Assembly: GCA_963775975.1 (NCBI GenBank)
Contig: CAVZKX010000002.1
Coordinates: forward strand, 3,906,001 to 3,970,000
Reading direction: 5' to 3'
Source of the DNA: JANXQG01 sp963775975
GTDB taxonomy: Bacteria > Planctomycetota > Planctomycetia > Pirellulales > Thermoguttaceae
Length of the DNA stretch: 64,000 bases
Part shown: piece after piece, positions 56,574 through 64,000 of the stretch
How positions within the stretch are numbered: the first letter of the stretch is position 1
Layout: each line of letters begins with the position of its first letter
Notes under the pieces: model-generated
What the model was told of the DNA's origin: nothing
What the model saw: only the letters and a program-made list of their open reading frames with translations
The model's database searches: none
Program-made: the position numbers and the translations under genes

Positions 56574-56576
56574 GGT

Positions 56577-56668
56577 TTAGGTCTTAGAGCTTAGGTCATA
56601 GGTCTTGGCTATTCGGAATTAGTTTGGACTAAGTACTAAGACCTAAATCCTAAGATCTAAAATCTAAA
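56577..56668. repeat. Repeat Family G, second copy
   Basis: Tandem TTAGGTCTTAGAG / TTAGGTCATAGGTC units, then the complementary AAGACCTAAATCCTAAG and AATCTAAATC units, forming an inverted repeat between the convergent-side gene ends. It includes the stop codon of thyX. Confidence 0.6.
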
Positions 56669-57557
56669 TCTTAACAATTCCGAGTCGTACTAACTTTTCA
56701 CGGCACTCATCGCGCTCGCGACAGCGGGACAAGTCGGCCCAGGTGGGATCGCCGGCCGCCATGAACGCCGACTCGCTGGCCGGCACCGCGCCGCCGGCTG
56801 CCAGCCGTGTGACGACTTCCTGCTCCAACCGCGTGAGCGACATGCCCTCGACGCGATAGTCCAGGAACGCCTCCCATACCAAGGGCAAGAGCGGCGCGAC
56901 GATCTCACGGCCTATCGCCTCGGCATAGCGGCGGATTTCCAGTTGGGCGTGGGCGTCCATCCGCAGCTCGAGAAAGTGGAGAAGATTGTGCAGGTCGATC
57001 TTCCAATAGGCTTCCGTATACGTGGAAAGCGGCAGGTCCTTACGGGCCTGTTCGCGGGCCACCCCGCGGTCCAGCCGCCGCAAGTAGACCGCCCGTGCGT
57101 ATTGCAGCAAGGCGGCTTCCTCGGCAGTCAGTTCTTCACCCAGTGGAAGCTCGATTGTCCCGTCGCTGCCTTGGCGGTTCGATCTGGGCCTGCTTCCGCC
57201 AGGCGTCCGGCGGCGTCTGCTTGTGCGGCGTCGATGGCCACCGAATACCGCGTACTCGTTTCGTTGACGGATGCCGTGCGGTGGCGGATCCACTGCCGCC
57301 AGCAGTCCATCGGCACGCGGACAAGGAATTTCAGCTCGACCATTTCCAGCGGCGTCGTGTGCCGGTGCCGCATCAGGTAGCGGATCAGCGTACGGTCGTC
57401 GGAAACCTTGCGCGGTGCCTTCGCCGTAGCTCACGCGGGCGGCCTCGACGACCGCCCGATCGTCGCCCATGATGTCCACCAGGCAGACGAACCCGTCGTC
57501 CAGCACGGGGAATTTCTTCCATCGCAGTCGGTCGGCTTCTTCAGCGTTTGTGGGCAT
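56664..57557 (-). CDS. thyX: ThyX, flavin-dependent thymidylate synthase, three frameshifts
   Basis: FAD-dependent enzyme that makes dTMP from dUMP. Start at 57557, MPTNAEEADRLRWKKFPVLDDGFVCLVDIMGDD, then AARVSYGEGTA. An extra C at about 57408 shifts to KVSDDRTLIRYLMRHRHTTPLEMVELKFLVRVPMDCWRQWIRHRTASVNETSTRYSVAIDAAQ, which carries the ThyX motif RHRTASVNETSTRY. Extra bases at about 57220 and 57182 restore TPPDAWRKQAQ and NRQGSDGTIEL; the rest, including DLHNLLHFLELRMDAHAQLEIRRYAEA, runs to 56664. An essential-type enzyme with three close indels is best explained by sequencing error. Confidence 0.85.
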   Translation of the reverse strand: MPTNAEEADRLRWKKFPVLDDGFVCLVDIMGDDRAVVEAARVSYGEGTAQGFRRPYADPLPDAAPAHDAAGNGRAEIPCPRADGLLAAVDPPPHGIRQRNEYAVFGGHRRRTSRRRRTPGGSRPRSNRQGSDGTIELPLGEELTAEEAALLQYARAVYLRRLDRGVAREQARKDLPLSTYTEAYWKIDLHNLLHFLELRMDAHAQLEIRRYAEAIGREIVAPLLPLVWEAFLDYRVEGMSLTRLEQEVVTRLAAGGAVPASESAFMAAGDPTWADLSRCRERDECREKLVRLGIVKI

Positions 57558-57584
57558 GGCGACATTGTAGCGGGCTGTCGGGCA

Positions 57585-57716
57585 CGCGGGGAGGGGCGGA
57601 GGAAGAGAGGGGGGAAAGTGAGACGGGGAGAGGGGGAGACACGCTTTCGAACACGATTTCAAAGATTCAAATCTCCGCGTCTCCCCCTCCCCGCGTCTCC
57701 CTCTCTTCCCCTCGCA
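57585..57716. repeat. Purine/pyrimidine inverted repeat, Family H
   Basis: Left arm with repeated GGGGAGAGGGGGAGAC-like units and right arm with complementary GTCTCCCCCTCCCCGCGTC units around a 30-base centre. It lies between thyX and thpR and encodes the last residues of ThpR. A related purine-rich copy is inside the Hsp70 gene. Confidence 0.75.
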
Positions 57717-58281
57717 ACTCCGCCCGCCCCATCGCCTCGTAAATCGGTCCTTGTGGCGTAAGCTCGCTGGAAAAGATGACAAGCTCCTCCACGGTAAACC
57801 GACCGGCGGGAAAATCGGCGTGCTGCTTAATGAGCGGACCGAGTTCATATGCGCCCGGCCCGGCGTCGCGGACACGGCCCAGCGTGAGATGGGCGGCGAA
57901 GCGGCGATGCTCTTTGGGAAAGCCAATTGGTTTCAACGCTTTCTCCAGCGCCGCGTGGAGTGCGGCCAGCGACTCGCTGCCGGCGGCCGTACCGAGCCAA
58001 AGCGTCCGCGGCCTGCTCGCACTAGGAAACGCTCCCGCGCCGCGGATTTCCTGTTCGAACGGTTCAATCGATTGTGCCGCTTGCTCAACGGCCCGCGTCA
58101 CGTCGGCGATATCGTTCCAGCGGACCTCATCGAGAAACTTGAGCGTGAGGTGAAGATTGTGCGGTTTGGTCCAAGAAACCTTGGCGCCCGTGGCAGAAAG
58201 GATGTCGATCAGTTCCGCCGCCTTTTGCCGAACCGCGCCGCTGGTCTCGACTGCCACGAAGGTGCGGACAGTGTCTTTCAT
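57667..58281 (-). CDS. thpR: ThpR, RNA 2',3'-cyclic phosphodiesterase (2'-5' ligase family)
   Basis: 204 residues. The two HxTx motifs read HLTLKFLDEV (about residue 43) and HLTLGRVRDA (about 130), the catalytic pair of the 2H phosphoesterase family. TFVAVETSGAVRQK at the N-terminus and FSSELTPQGPIYEAM near the end are typical. The final residues RGEERETRGGGDAEI derive from the Family H repeat and are probably not part of the fold. It starts 5 bases after the trpF stop, so the two are cotranscribed. Confidence 0.88.
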   Translation of the reverse strand: MKDTVRTFVAVETSGAVRQKAAELIDILSATGAKVSWTKPHNLHLTLKFLDEVRWNDIADVTRAVEQAAQSIEPFEQEIRGAGAFPSASRPRTLWLGTAAGSESLAALHAALEKALKPIGFPKEHRRFAAHLTLGRVRDAGPGAYELGPLIKQHADFPAGRFTVEELVIFSSELTPQGPIYEAMGRAELRGEERETRGGGDAEI

Positions 58282-58286
58282 GGTGA

Positions 58287-58972
58287 TTACCCCACGGGGA
58301 ACGTACCATCGTCAAGGCGGCCGAAAGCGCTTTTTGCCGCGGCCACAAACCCGGCGATGGCAGCGGGATCCTTGATGCCCGGCTGCGACTCGACGCCGCT
58401 CGCCGTGTCAACAGCATGCGCGCCGTTGCGCCAATCGCCTCGGCGACGTTGTCCGGCCGCAAGCCGCCGGCAAGCACTAGCGGCGGCTGACCGTCGATTG
58501 CACGATACTCCTTTGCCAGCGACCAGTCTGCCGGCCTGCCACTGCCGCCGAAACCTTCGCTCAGCGGTGCGTCTAAGAGGATGAACCGTGGAAGACAACC
58601 TAGACTGCGGCATGCGGCGAGGTTGTCAATTGTCGCTCGCAAACCCGCCGAAACTGCGGCGCGAAAGGCCTTCATGACCGGCCGTCCGCCGAGCATTGCC
58701 AGATACTCAGGCGGTTCGTCGCCATGAAGCTGAATGAGATCGAGCTTAAGGCCACCGAAAATGCGGCACACGTCTTCCGGCGGCGCGTTGACGAACACGC
58801 CGACCTTGACAACGCCTGACGGCAGCGCGGCGATGATCGCCCGCGCGTGGTCTATATTAACATACCGCGGACTCTTCTCGTAAAAGTTCAGCCCGATAGC
58901 ATCCGCACCCGCGGCAGCGGCCGCTTGCGCGTCTTCCGGTCGCGTGATGCCGCAGATTTTGATGGTGAACAT
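58287..58972 (-). CDS. trpF: TrpF, phosphoribosylanthranilate isomerase, one frameshift
   Basis: Tryptophan-pathway isomerase. ATG at 58972 gives MFTIKICGITRPEDAQAAAAAGADAIGLNFYEKSPRYV, with the catalytic Cys in KICGIT. Further motifs are VGVFVNAPPEDV, LDLIQLHGDEPPEYL, FILLDA, and LVLAGGLRPDNVAEAIGA. A missing G near 58425 breaks the frame; the natural end GAHAVDTASGVESQPGIKDPAAIAGFVAAAKSAF continues to 58287 and includes the conserved VDTASGVES. No other trp genes are near. Confidence 0.9.
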
Positions 58973-59160
58973 GGTGAGAATTGCCACTTTGTTCCTGATA
59001 GGGCTGTTCGAGACGTGCTCGGTGTCGCGGAATACTGTCTGCCTTTTCTGGAACTTGCGTGACCGCGCCATCGTCGTCAGTTGCTGAACGCTCTTCGGCG
59101 GTACGGCAGTAAAGTGGCGGCAATCGGAGAAGGTATCGACGACCGAGGACATGGCTGCCG

Positions 59161-59625
59161 TCATTGTGCGGTTGCAGTCGCGACTTCTGCTTTGGACCCG
59201 ATTTCAGAAAGTTGCATTACGCGACTGATTTGTTCTCCGATCGTTGGATCAGATAGCATAAATGCTAACGCCTCTTGAAGTGACTCACGGTCGTTACAAA
59301 CATGCTCGGTATCATCCCACGAGATTTTGCATGGGTACCCACCGTGCGATTGCTCCCAATTGCAAAGTTGCCGTCCGTTTCCTTTAGCCTTTGGATTTTG
59401 CGCTGCAAGTACCCAGTACTTTTCGACGGGGGCGCCAAAGATTTGGATGCCGAACGTACTGTCGCGTTTCTCGAGTTCATGTCGTGAAATCACAACGTTC
59501 CCACCCGTAGGCTCAGAAAGCTGCTGATTCAATTCGACAAAGACCTGATCAATCTCCTTTCTCGCCAGCTCGGCTCTTTCAGCCGCCTCCTGGCCGGAGC
59601 GAAAAGCTGCACGAAAGTCAATCAT
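59161..59625 (-). CDS. Hypothetical protein paired with an EEP nuclease
   Basis: 154 residues, not recognised. DFRAAFRSGQEAAERAELARKEIDQVFVELNQQLSEPTGGNVVISRHELEKRDSTFGIQIFGAPVEKYWVLAAQNPKAKG is followed by an acidic ending. It contains two Cys (QLCNWEQ, YPCKISW) and no transmembrane segment. It overlaps the nuclease gene by 4 bases (ATGA), so both are translated together. The region is richer in A+T than the genome around it, suggesting acquisition. Confidence 0.6.
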   Translation of the reverse strand: MIDFRAAFRSGQEAAERAELARKEIDQVFVELNQQLSEPTGGNVVISRHELEKRDSTFGIQIFGAPVEKYWVLAAQNPKAKGNGRQLCNWEQSHGGYPCKISWDDTEHVCNDRESLQEALAFMLSDPTIGEQISRVMQLSEIGSKAEVATATAQ

Positions 59626-60539
59626 GCTTGTCTCCTTATATCGATTACACTCATAACTGGAAGATGGTCAAATATCTCAGAAGATTTTCTCATCTTTGCC
59701 TCCACACTCGAGGCTCGGATGATTTGACAAAAACCTTCATTTAATACGAATGGCCCCTCGCACAAGAACGCGGACGAAAACATCATTTGATCGAACGTAT
59801 GCCATCGTCCATGCTCTCCCTTAGAATAATAGTATGATCCGCAGACTCCTGCAACTGCTCTTCCATATGAAAACGCCTCTGACTCACCGAGGTGACGCCA
59901 GAATGGGTTGTATAAAAATGACTCATTTTCTTTAGCCATGTCTCGGTCACGCGTTGCCATCAGATGGTAACTTAATGCGGGGGAACATGGATCGTCATTA
60001 TAGTCACCCATTAGGGCGATGAATTCCCCTGGACGGGCAGTACGGATTTCGTCGAGCGATTGTCGGAGCTGTTTCCCAATCTCGATCCGCTTTGGGTCGG
60101 TCTCGTGGCAATGGAGCCGGCTCGGCCAGTGCGACACAAAGAGGTGCATCTCCCGCGCAGCGTCAGCCGAGTACAAAGTAAGCCGATCGCCGATCTTGAG
60201 TGTTGACTTTCCGTAAGAACTAAGATGCCGGCGTTTGTCTACCAGTTGCAAACGAGTGCGGCGGTACAGGACTCCGGTGTCAAAGACTGGTTTCGCGCCT
60301 ACGGTTGAACCATCATAAAGTTGCACGTCAGAAGCACCCACTGCCGATTGTATGTCCTTGAGGTCCTGCGAACAAACCTCACCCAACGCAAGAATATCTA
60401 TCGGACGCCTCTTGTTCAATTCGGCGATCATGGCCAATAAGAACGCTTTTTCTTGGGCCGTCGCGCGAGGCTTACCCAACGGCGACAAACTTGTGTTCCA
60501 CCAAACTAAGACGAGCGAACTCGATTCAATCAGCGCCAT
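59622..60539 (-). CDS. Endonuclease/exonuclease/phosphatase (EEP) family protein
   Basis: 305 residues. All core EEP residues are visible: Asn15 in WWNTS, Glu54 in ALGEVCS, His137 in VSHWPSR, Asp179-Tyr-Asn181-Asp in MGDYNDDP, and Asp291-His292 in IFDHLPV. EEP enzymes cleave nucleic acids or phosphoesters with Mg2+. No signal peptide, so cytoplasmic. The tight overlap with the following unrecognised gene suggests a two-gene module. Confidence 0.8.
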   Translation of the reverse strand: MALIESSSLVLVWWNTSLSPLGKPRATAQEKAFLLAMIAELNKRRPIDILALGEVCSQDLKDIQSAVGASDVQLYDGSTVGAKPVFDTGVLYRRTRLQLVDKRRHLSSYGKSTLKIGDRLTLYSADAAREMHLFVSHWPSRLHCHETDPKRIEIGKQLRQSLDEIRTARPGEFIALMGDYNDDPCSPALSYHLMATRDRDMAKENESFLYNPFWRHLGESEAFSYGRAVAGVCGSYYYSKGEHGRWHTFDQMMFSSAFLCEGPFVLNEGFCQIIRASSVEAKMRKSSEIFDHLPVMSVIDIRRQA

Positions 60540-60734
60540 GCGTGTCGGTCCGATTCGTCAACGGAAGTACAATAGTATGTAGTCGTATTGGATGCCATTC
60601 TAGCAACTTGGTCTTTGAACGAAAAGCCGACCTCGTTTCATCGCCACAAGGTTCGGTCCGATCCGCCCCTCCAATTTCCGTGGGATAATTGATACGATTA
60701 ACGATCAAACGGTCAGTCAAGAGGTCGTCCTCGC

Positions 60735-63695
60735 GTGTCCAAAACTCCAGCCAACGAATCCACGCCCAGCCGCTATGTTGTCGGCTTCGACCTGGGCACA
60801 ACGAACTCGGCCGTCACCTACGTCGATACGACAGAGGAGCCGTGGCAGGTCCGCACGTTCGCCGTGCCGCAGTTGGTGGCCGCCGGGCAGCATGAAGCCC
60901 GCGAAACGTTGCCTTCCTTTCACTATCAGCCGGCCGCCGGCGAGATGCCGCCGGCCGCGCTCAAGCTGCCGTGGAAGAGCGAAAGCGGCGACTCGCAGCA
61001 TATAGTCGGCGTCTTCGCCCGCGAACATGGCGCGGAAGCACCCGGCCGCCTGGTCAGTTCGGCCAAGTCATGGCTCTGCCATTCGGGCGTCGATCGCACG
61101 GCCGCGCTCCTGCCTTGGCATGGCGCGGCCGACGTGGAGCGGCTCTCGCCGGTCGAGGTCAGCGCCCGCTACCTGGCTCATGTCCGCGCCGCGTGGGACC
61201 ATCGCTTTCCAAGCGATCCACTAGCCGAGCAGGATTTCGTGCTCACGCTGCCCGCGTCGTTCGATGAGGTCGCGCGCGAGCTGACCGTCAAGGCGGCCGC
61301 GCTGGCCGGGCTGCCGCGGGTCGTGCTCATCGAGGAGCCGCAGGCCGCCTTCTACGCCTGGATCGACCACAACCGCGATCGCTGGGACCAACTCGTCAAG
61401 CCGGGCCAGAAAATCCTCATCTGTGACATCGGCGGCGGCACGTCCGACTTCACGCTCATCCGCGTCCGCCGCGGCGAAGGCGGCAAGGTGCAGTTCCACC
61501 GCGTGGCGGTCGGCGAGCACTTGATCCTCGGCGGCGACAATCTCGATCTGGCACTGGCGCATCATTTGGAAGAAAGACTCGCGAATGTATCCGGCACACT
61601 CCGTGTGCCGCCGGAAAACGGCACACGGAGTGTGCCGGATACATTGGAACAATTGCAGCCGCGGCAGTGGGCCATGCTCGTGCAGCGAAGCCGGCAACTC
61701 AAAGAGACCTTGCTTGGTCCCAATCCGTCGGAGACGCTGACGCTCAACCTTCCCTGGTCCGGCTCGCGGCTGATCGGCGGCGCGAAGCAGATCAACGTCT
61801 CTAGGAGTGAAGTCCACGAGCTTCTCGTCGAAGGCTTCTTTCCACTCGTGCCGCTCGATGCTCGGCCAAGCCGGCGCAGCAGCGGATTTCAAGAGTTCGG
61901 CCTTCCCTACGCGGCCGACCCGGCGGTTACGCGGTATCTGGCGGCCTTCTTGACGGCGCATCGTCACGTGGCGATGGACGACGTTGAGCTTCCGCCGGGC
62001 CAGGATCCCGCGCGGCCCGATATCGTGCTCTTCAATGGCGGCCTTTTCGAGTCACCGGTGCTGCAACAGAGGATGATCGACTCGCTCAAAAGCATGTTCG
62101 GCGGCGGTTGGGAGCCGATCGTATTGGACAACGAGCGGCTCGATCTGGCCGTCGCCCGCGGTGCCGCCTACTACGGCATGGTCCGTCGAGGGCTAGGCGT
62201 GCGGATTGCCGCTGGGCTGGCGCGGACGTACTATATTGGCGTGGAGGGAAGCGGGGAAGAAAGAAAGGGAGAAGGGGAGACAGGGAGAAAGGGAGAGGAG
62301 CAAATTGAAGTCCAGGAAGAACGTGGCGCCAATATCTCCTCTTCAGCCCTCTGCCTCGTCCCCGCCGGGGTCGAACCGGGCCAGGACGTGAACCTCAGCC
62401 AGCGGCGGTTCGATCTGCTAATCTCCGAGCCGGTCGAGTTTCCGCTTTATGTCTCAAGCACGCGGCTCACCGATCGGCCGGGTGAGCTGGTGCCCGTCGA
62501 TCGCGAGCAGATGACGCCGCTGCCGCCTATCCGCACCGTGATGCGGACGCGGAAGAAAGGCGAAACGGAAACGGTTGGCGTCAACTTGCACGCCCGGTTG
62601 ACGGAAATCGGCACGCTTGATCTCTGGTGTAGCGAGATCGATGGCAAGCGGAGCTGGCGGCTGCAATTCGACGTCCGCTCGGCCACGCAGACTGATCTTG
62701 AAGCCCATGAGTCGGCGGCCGAGAGCGAAGGCTTTGTCGACGAAGCGACATGGCAGCAATGTGGCTCTGCCATCGAACAGGTTTTTGGCGCGGGCGGAAC
62801 TGAGAAACCGGAAGGACTTATGAAGCGGCTCACTGCCGTGACGGGCATGAACCGCAACGCCTGGCCCACGTCGCTCTGCCGCCGCATCTGGGAGGCGCTC
62901 ATCGACGCCGAAGCGGGGCGGCGAAAGAGCGCGGTCCACGAAGCCCGCTGGCTCAATTTGCTCGGCTTCGCATTGCGGCCCGGCTATGGGCTGGCAGTCG
63001 ACGATTGGCGCGTGGCCGAAACGTGGCGGCTCGTGCAGGGCAAGCTCACTCATCCGTCGGCCGCCGTACGGCTGGAAGGCTGGATCCTCTGGCGGCGGAT
63101 TGGCGGCGGACTCCTGGCAGGGCAGCAGCAAGCTTTGGCCGAGCCGCTCTTAGGGCCGATCCGCGGCCTGCACCGGCTCGTCGTCGGCGGCAAGGGTCGC
63201 GGAGGCGATTTCGGCTTTCAACCCAACGAAACGGCTGAAATTTGGCGACTGTTGGGCTCGTTCGAATTGCTGCCCGTGTCGCTCAAAGTCGAATTGGGCG
63301 ATATCCTCTTAGACCTCTTGCCGAAGCGGAAGATGGAAACCGTGCGGCCGGCGATCGTTTGGGCACTCGGCCGCCTCGGTGCCCGAGTGCCGTTCTATGG
63401 GCCACTCAATACGGTCGTGCCCGCTGAGACCGCCGGCACGTGGCTGAGGCGATTGACCGACTCTTTCGGCGGCGATCCAGCCGGGCCGCTGGCCGTGATG
63501 CAGATTGCCCGCAAGACCGACGACCGCTATCGCGACCTCTCGCCGAAGCAGCGCGACCAGGCCGCGGCGTACCTGGCGAAGGAAGGCGCCCCCGGCCATT
63601 TCAGCACATTGGTGCAAAGCGCCGGAAGTCTCGACCGCGAGGAGCAAGGGCTCATCTTCGGCGAATCGCTGCCGAAGGGGCTACGGTTGGCGTAG
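60735..63695 (+). CDS. Hsp70-family protein with DUF3731-like C-terminus and in-frame repeats
   Basis: 986 residues, GTG start. The ATPase domain shows YVVGFDLGTTNSAVTYVD, LPASFDEVARELTVKAAALAGL, IEEPQAAFYAWI, ILICDIGGGTSDFTLI and LILGGDNLDLALAHHL, and later VLFNGGLFESPVLQQRM. The C-terminal half is unlike DnaK and matches the long Hsp70-like proteins of planctomycetes and proteobacteria (DUF3731). A Family B palindrome (61585-61646) adds NVSGTLRVPPENGTRSVPDT right after the ATPase GGDNLD site, and a purine-rich Family H copy (62243-62302) adds EERKGEGETGRKGEEQ later; neither breaks the frame. Chaperone activity is inferred. Confidence 0.85.
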   Translation: MSKTPANESTPSRYVVGFDLGTTNSAVTYVDTTEEPWQVRTFAVPQLVAAGQHEARETLPSFHYQPAAGEMPPAALKLPWKSESGDSQHIVGVFAREHGAEAPGRLVSSAKSWLCHSGVDRTAALLPWHGAADVERLSPVEVSARYLAHVRAAWDHRFPSDPLAEQDFVLTLPASFDEVARELTVKAAALAGLPRVVLIEEPQAAFYAWIDHNRDRWDQLVKPGQKILICDIGGGTSDFTLIRVRRGEGGKVQFHRVAVGEHLILGGDNLDLALAHHLEERLANVSGTLRVPPENGTRSVPDTLEQLQPRQWAMLVQRSRQLKETLLGPNPSETLTLNLPWSGSRLIGGAKQINVSRSEVHELLVEGFFPLVPLDARPSRRSSGFQEFGLPYAADPAVTRYLAAFLTAHRHVAMDDVELPPGQDPARPDIVLFNGGLFESPVLQQRMIDSLKSMFGGGWEPIVLDNERLDLAVARGAAYYGMVRRGLGVRIAAGLARTYYIGVEGSGEERKGEGETGRKGEEQIEVQEERGANISSSALCLVPAGVEPGQDVNLSQRRFDLLISEPVEFPLYVSSTRLTDRPGELVPVDREQMTPLPPIRTVMRTRKKGETETVGVNLHARLTEIGTLDLWCSEIDGKRSWRLQFDVRSATQTDLEAHESAAESEGFVDEATWQQCGSAIEQVFGAGGTEKPEGLMKRLTAVTGMNRNAWPTSLCRRIWEALIDAEAGRRKSAVHEARWLNLLGFALRPGYGLAVDDWRVAETWRLVQGKLTHPSAAVRLEGWILWRRIGGGLLAGQQQALAEPLLGPIRGLHRLVVGGKGRGGDFGFQPNETAEIWRLLGSFELLPVSLKVELGDILLDLLPKRKMETVRPAIVWALGRLGARVPFYGPLNTVVPAETAGTWLRRLTDSFGGDPAGPLAVMQIARKTDDRYRDLSPKQRDQAAAYLAKEGAPGHFSTLVQSAGSLDREEQGLIFGESLPKGLRLA
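61585..61646. repeat. Palindromic repeat, Family B, in frame inside the Hsp70 gene
   Basis: 62 bp: perfect 27-base arms around an 8-base loop. Read on the plus strand as NVSGTLRVPPENGTRSVPDT, almost the same peptide as the copy in earP. Confidence 0.97.
62243..62302. repeat. Purine-rich repeat, Family H, inside the Hsp70 gene
   Basis: Run of GGAAGAAAGAAAGGGAGAAG-type units on the plus strand, read in frame as a Glu/Lys/Gly-rich insert. It resembles the left arm of the element at 57585-57716. Confidence 0.55.
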
Positions 63696-63707
63696 CTCCG
63701 CCGACAT

Positions 63708-64000
63708 TCAAAACCGTGCCGCCCCACTCGGTGCTGCGCCGTCGTTTGGCAGCATGACGGGATGCGCGCCCTCGGACGGCAGCTTCGCAGTCGCTGGCGG
63801 TGAGGCGATTCCCACCGGCTGAACCTTGCCCTTGGGCAGCTCAGACCAGATTTCGACGACGCCGGTCAATGGCACGTGAACGACCTTGTGCTTGCGTTCC
63901 GTCAACGCGCGGCGATGCCCGCTGCCAGCGTAGTCAATGTTGGTCGACTCCATCACCTCCGTCAAGACGACTTCCTCATGCGTGACCTGCTGGACGGTGC
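63708..64000 (-). CDS. Partial hypothetical protein (C-terminal part)
   Basis: The frame is open from the right window edge and ends at 63708. It reads TVQQVTHEEVVLTEVMESTNIDYAG, then ERKHKVVHVPLTGVVEIWSELPKGKVQPVGIASPP and a Pro/Ala-rich end. The N-terminus is outside the window. Not recognised. Convergent with the Hsp70 gene, 12 bases apart. Confidence 0.45.
   Translation of the reverse strand, partial: TVQQVTHEEVVLTEVMESTNIDYAGSGHRRALTERKHKVVHVPLTGVVEIWSELPKGKVQPVGIASPPATAKLPSEGAHPVMLPNDGAAPSGAARF

Overview
The window comes from a GC-rich (about 60%) bacterium that looks like a member of the Planctomycetota, probably Pirellulales-like and possibly a metagenome-assembled genome. This is inferred from the gene mix: a VPEP (PEP-CTERM) autotransporter-repeat protein, a secreted TPR/CHAT protein, a DUF6786-type protein, a small lipoprotein of planctomycete type, TMTC-like TPR glycosyltransferase, large secreted glycoside hydrolases, a shortened mur cluster (murE-murF-mraY-murG), and dense palindromic repeats both between and inside genes. 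No tRNA, rRNA, CRISPR array, phage or transposase gene was recognised.

Layout. 1-3.4 kb: 3' part of a bacterial alpha-2-macroglobulin gene. 3.5-10.5 kb: membrane protein, lipoprotein, CHAT protein, FetAB-like ABC pair, spermidine-synthase-like protein. 10.5-14 kb: RelE/ParE-type toxin-antitoxin pair, a secreted protein, and a protein with helix-hairpin-helix and sigma-region-4-like parts. 14-21.6 kb (minus strand): murE-murF-mraY-murG, with hemW and an SMI1/KNR4 protein upstream. 21.8-26.9 kb: PIN toxin pair, then earP-efp (EF-P and its arginine rhamnosyltransferase) and lepA. 27-36.5 kb: PEP-CTERM protein, MFS carrier, secreted glycosidase, beta-propeller protein. 36.5-46.7 kb: small regulatory and toxin-antitoxin-like modules, an HTH-PTS IIA protein with a receiver-like protein, a Gfo/Idh/MocA oxidoreductase, a LarA-like protein and a retropepsin-like protease. 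46.8-56.2 kb: Mg2+ P-type ATPase, 2Fe-2S ferredoxin, TMTC-like protein, GH42-like glycosidase. 56.2-64 kb: thyX, thpR, trpF, an AT-rich nuclease pair, and an Hsp70-family protein.

Two features dominate. First, at least nine families of palindromic repeats occur here, and several lie in frame inside genes. A 62-bp palindrome sits in both an Hsp70 gene and earP, on opposite strands, and encodes almost the same peptide each time. Another lies inside murG. These resemble protein-coding palindromic elements such as those known from Rickettsia. Second, about 19 single-base-type frameshifts interrupt 13 otherwise well-conserved genes, including murF and thyX, and one further gene has an in-frame amber stop. 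Because essential genes are hit and the downstream frames remain conserved, sequencing or assembly indels are the likeliest cause, so the affected genes are annotated here as interrupted single genes.
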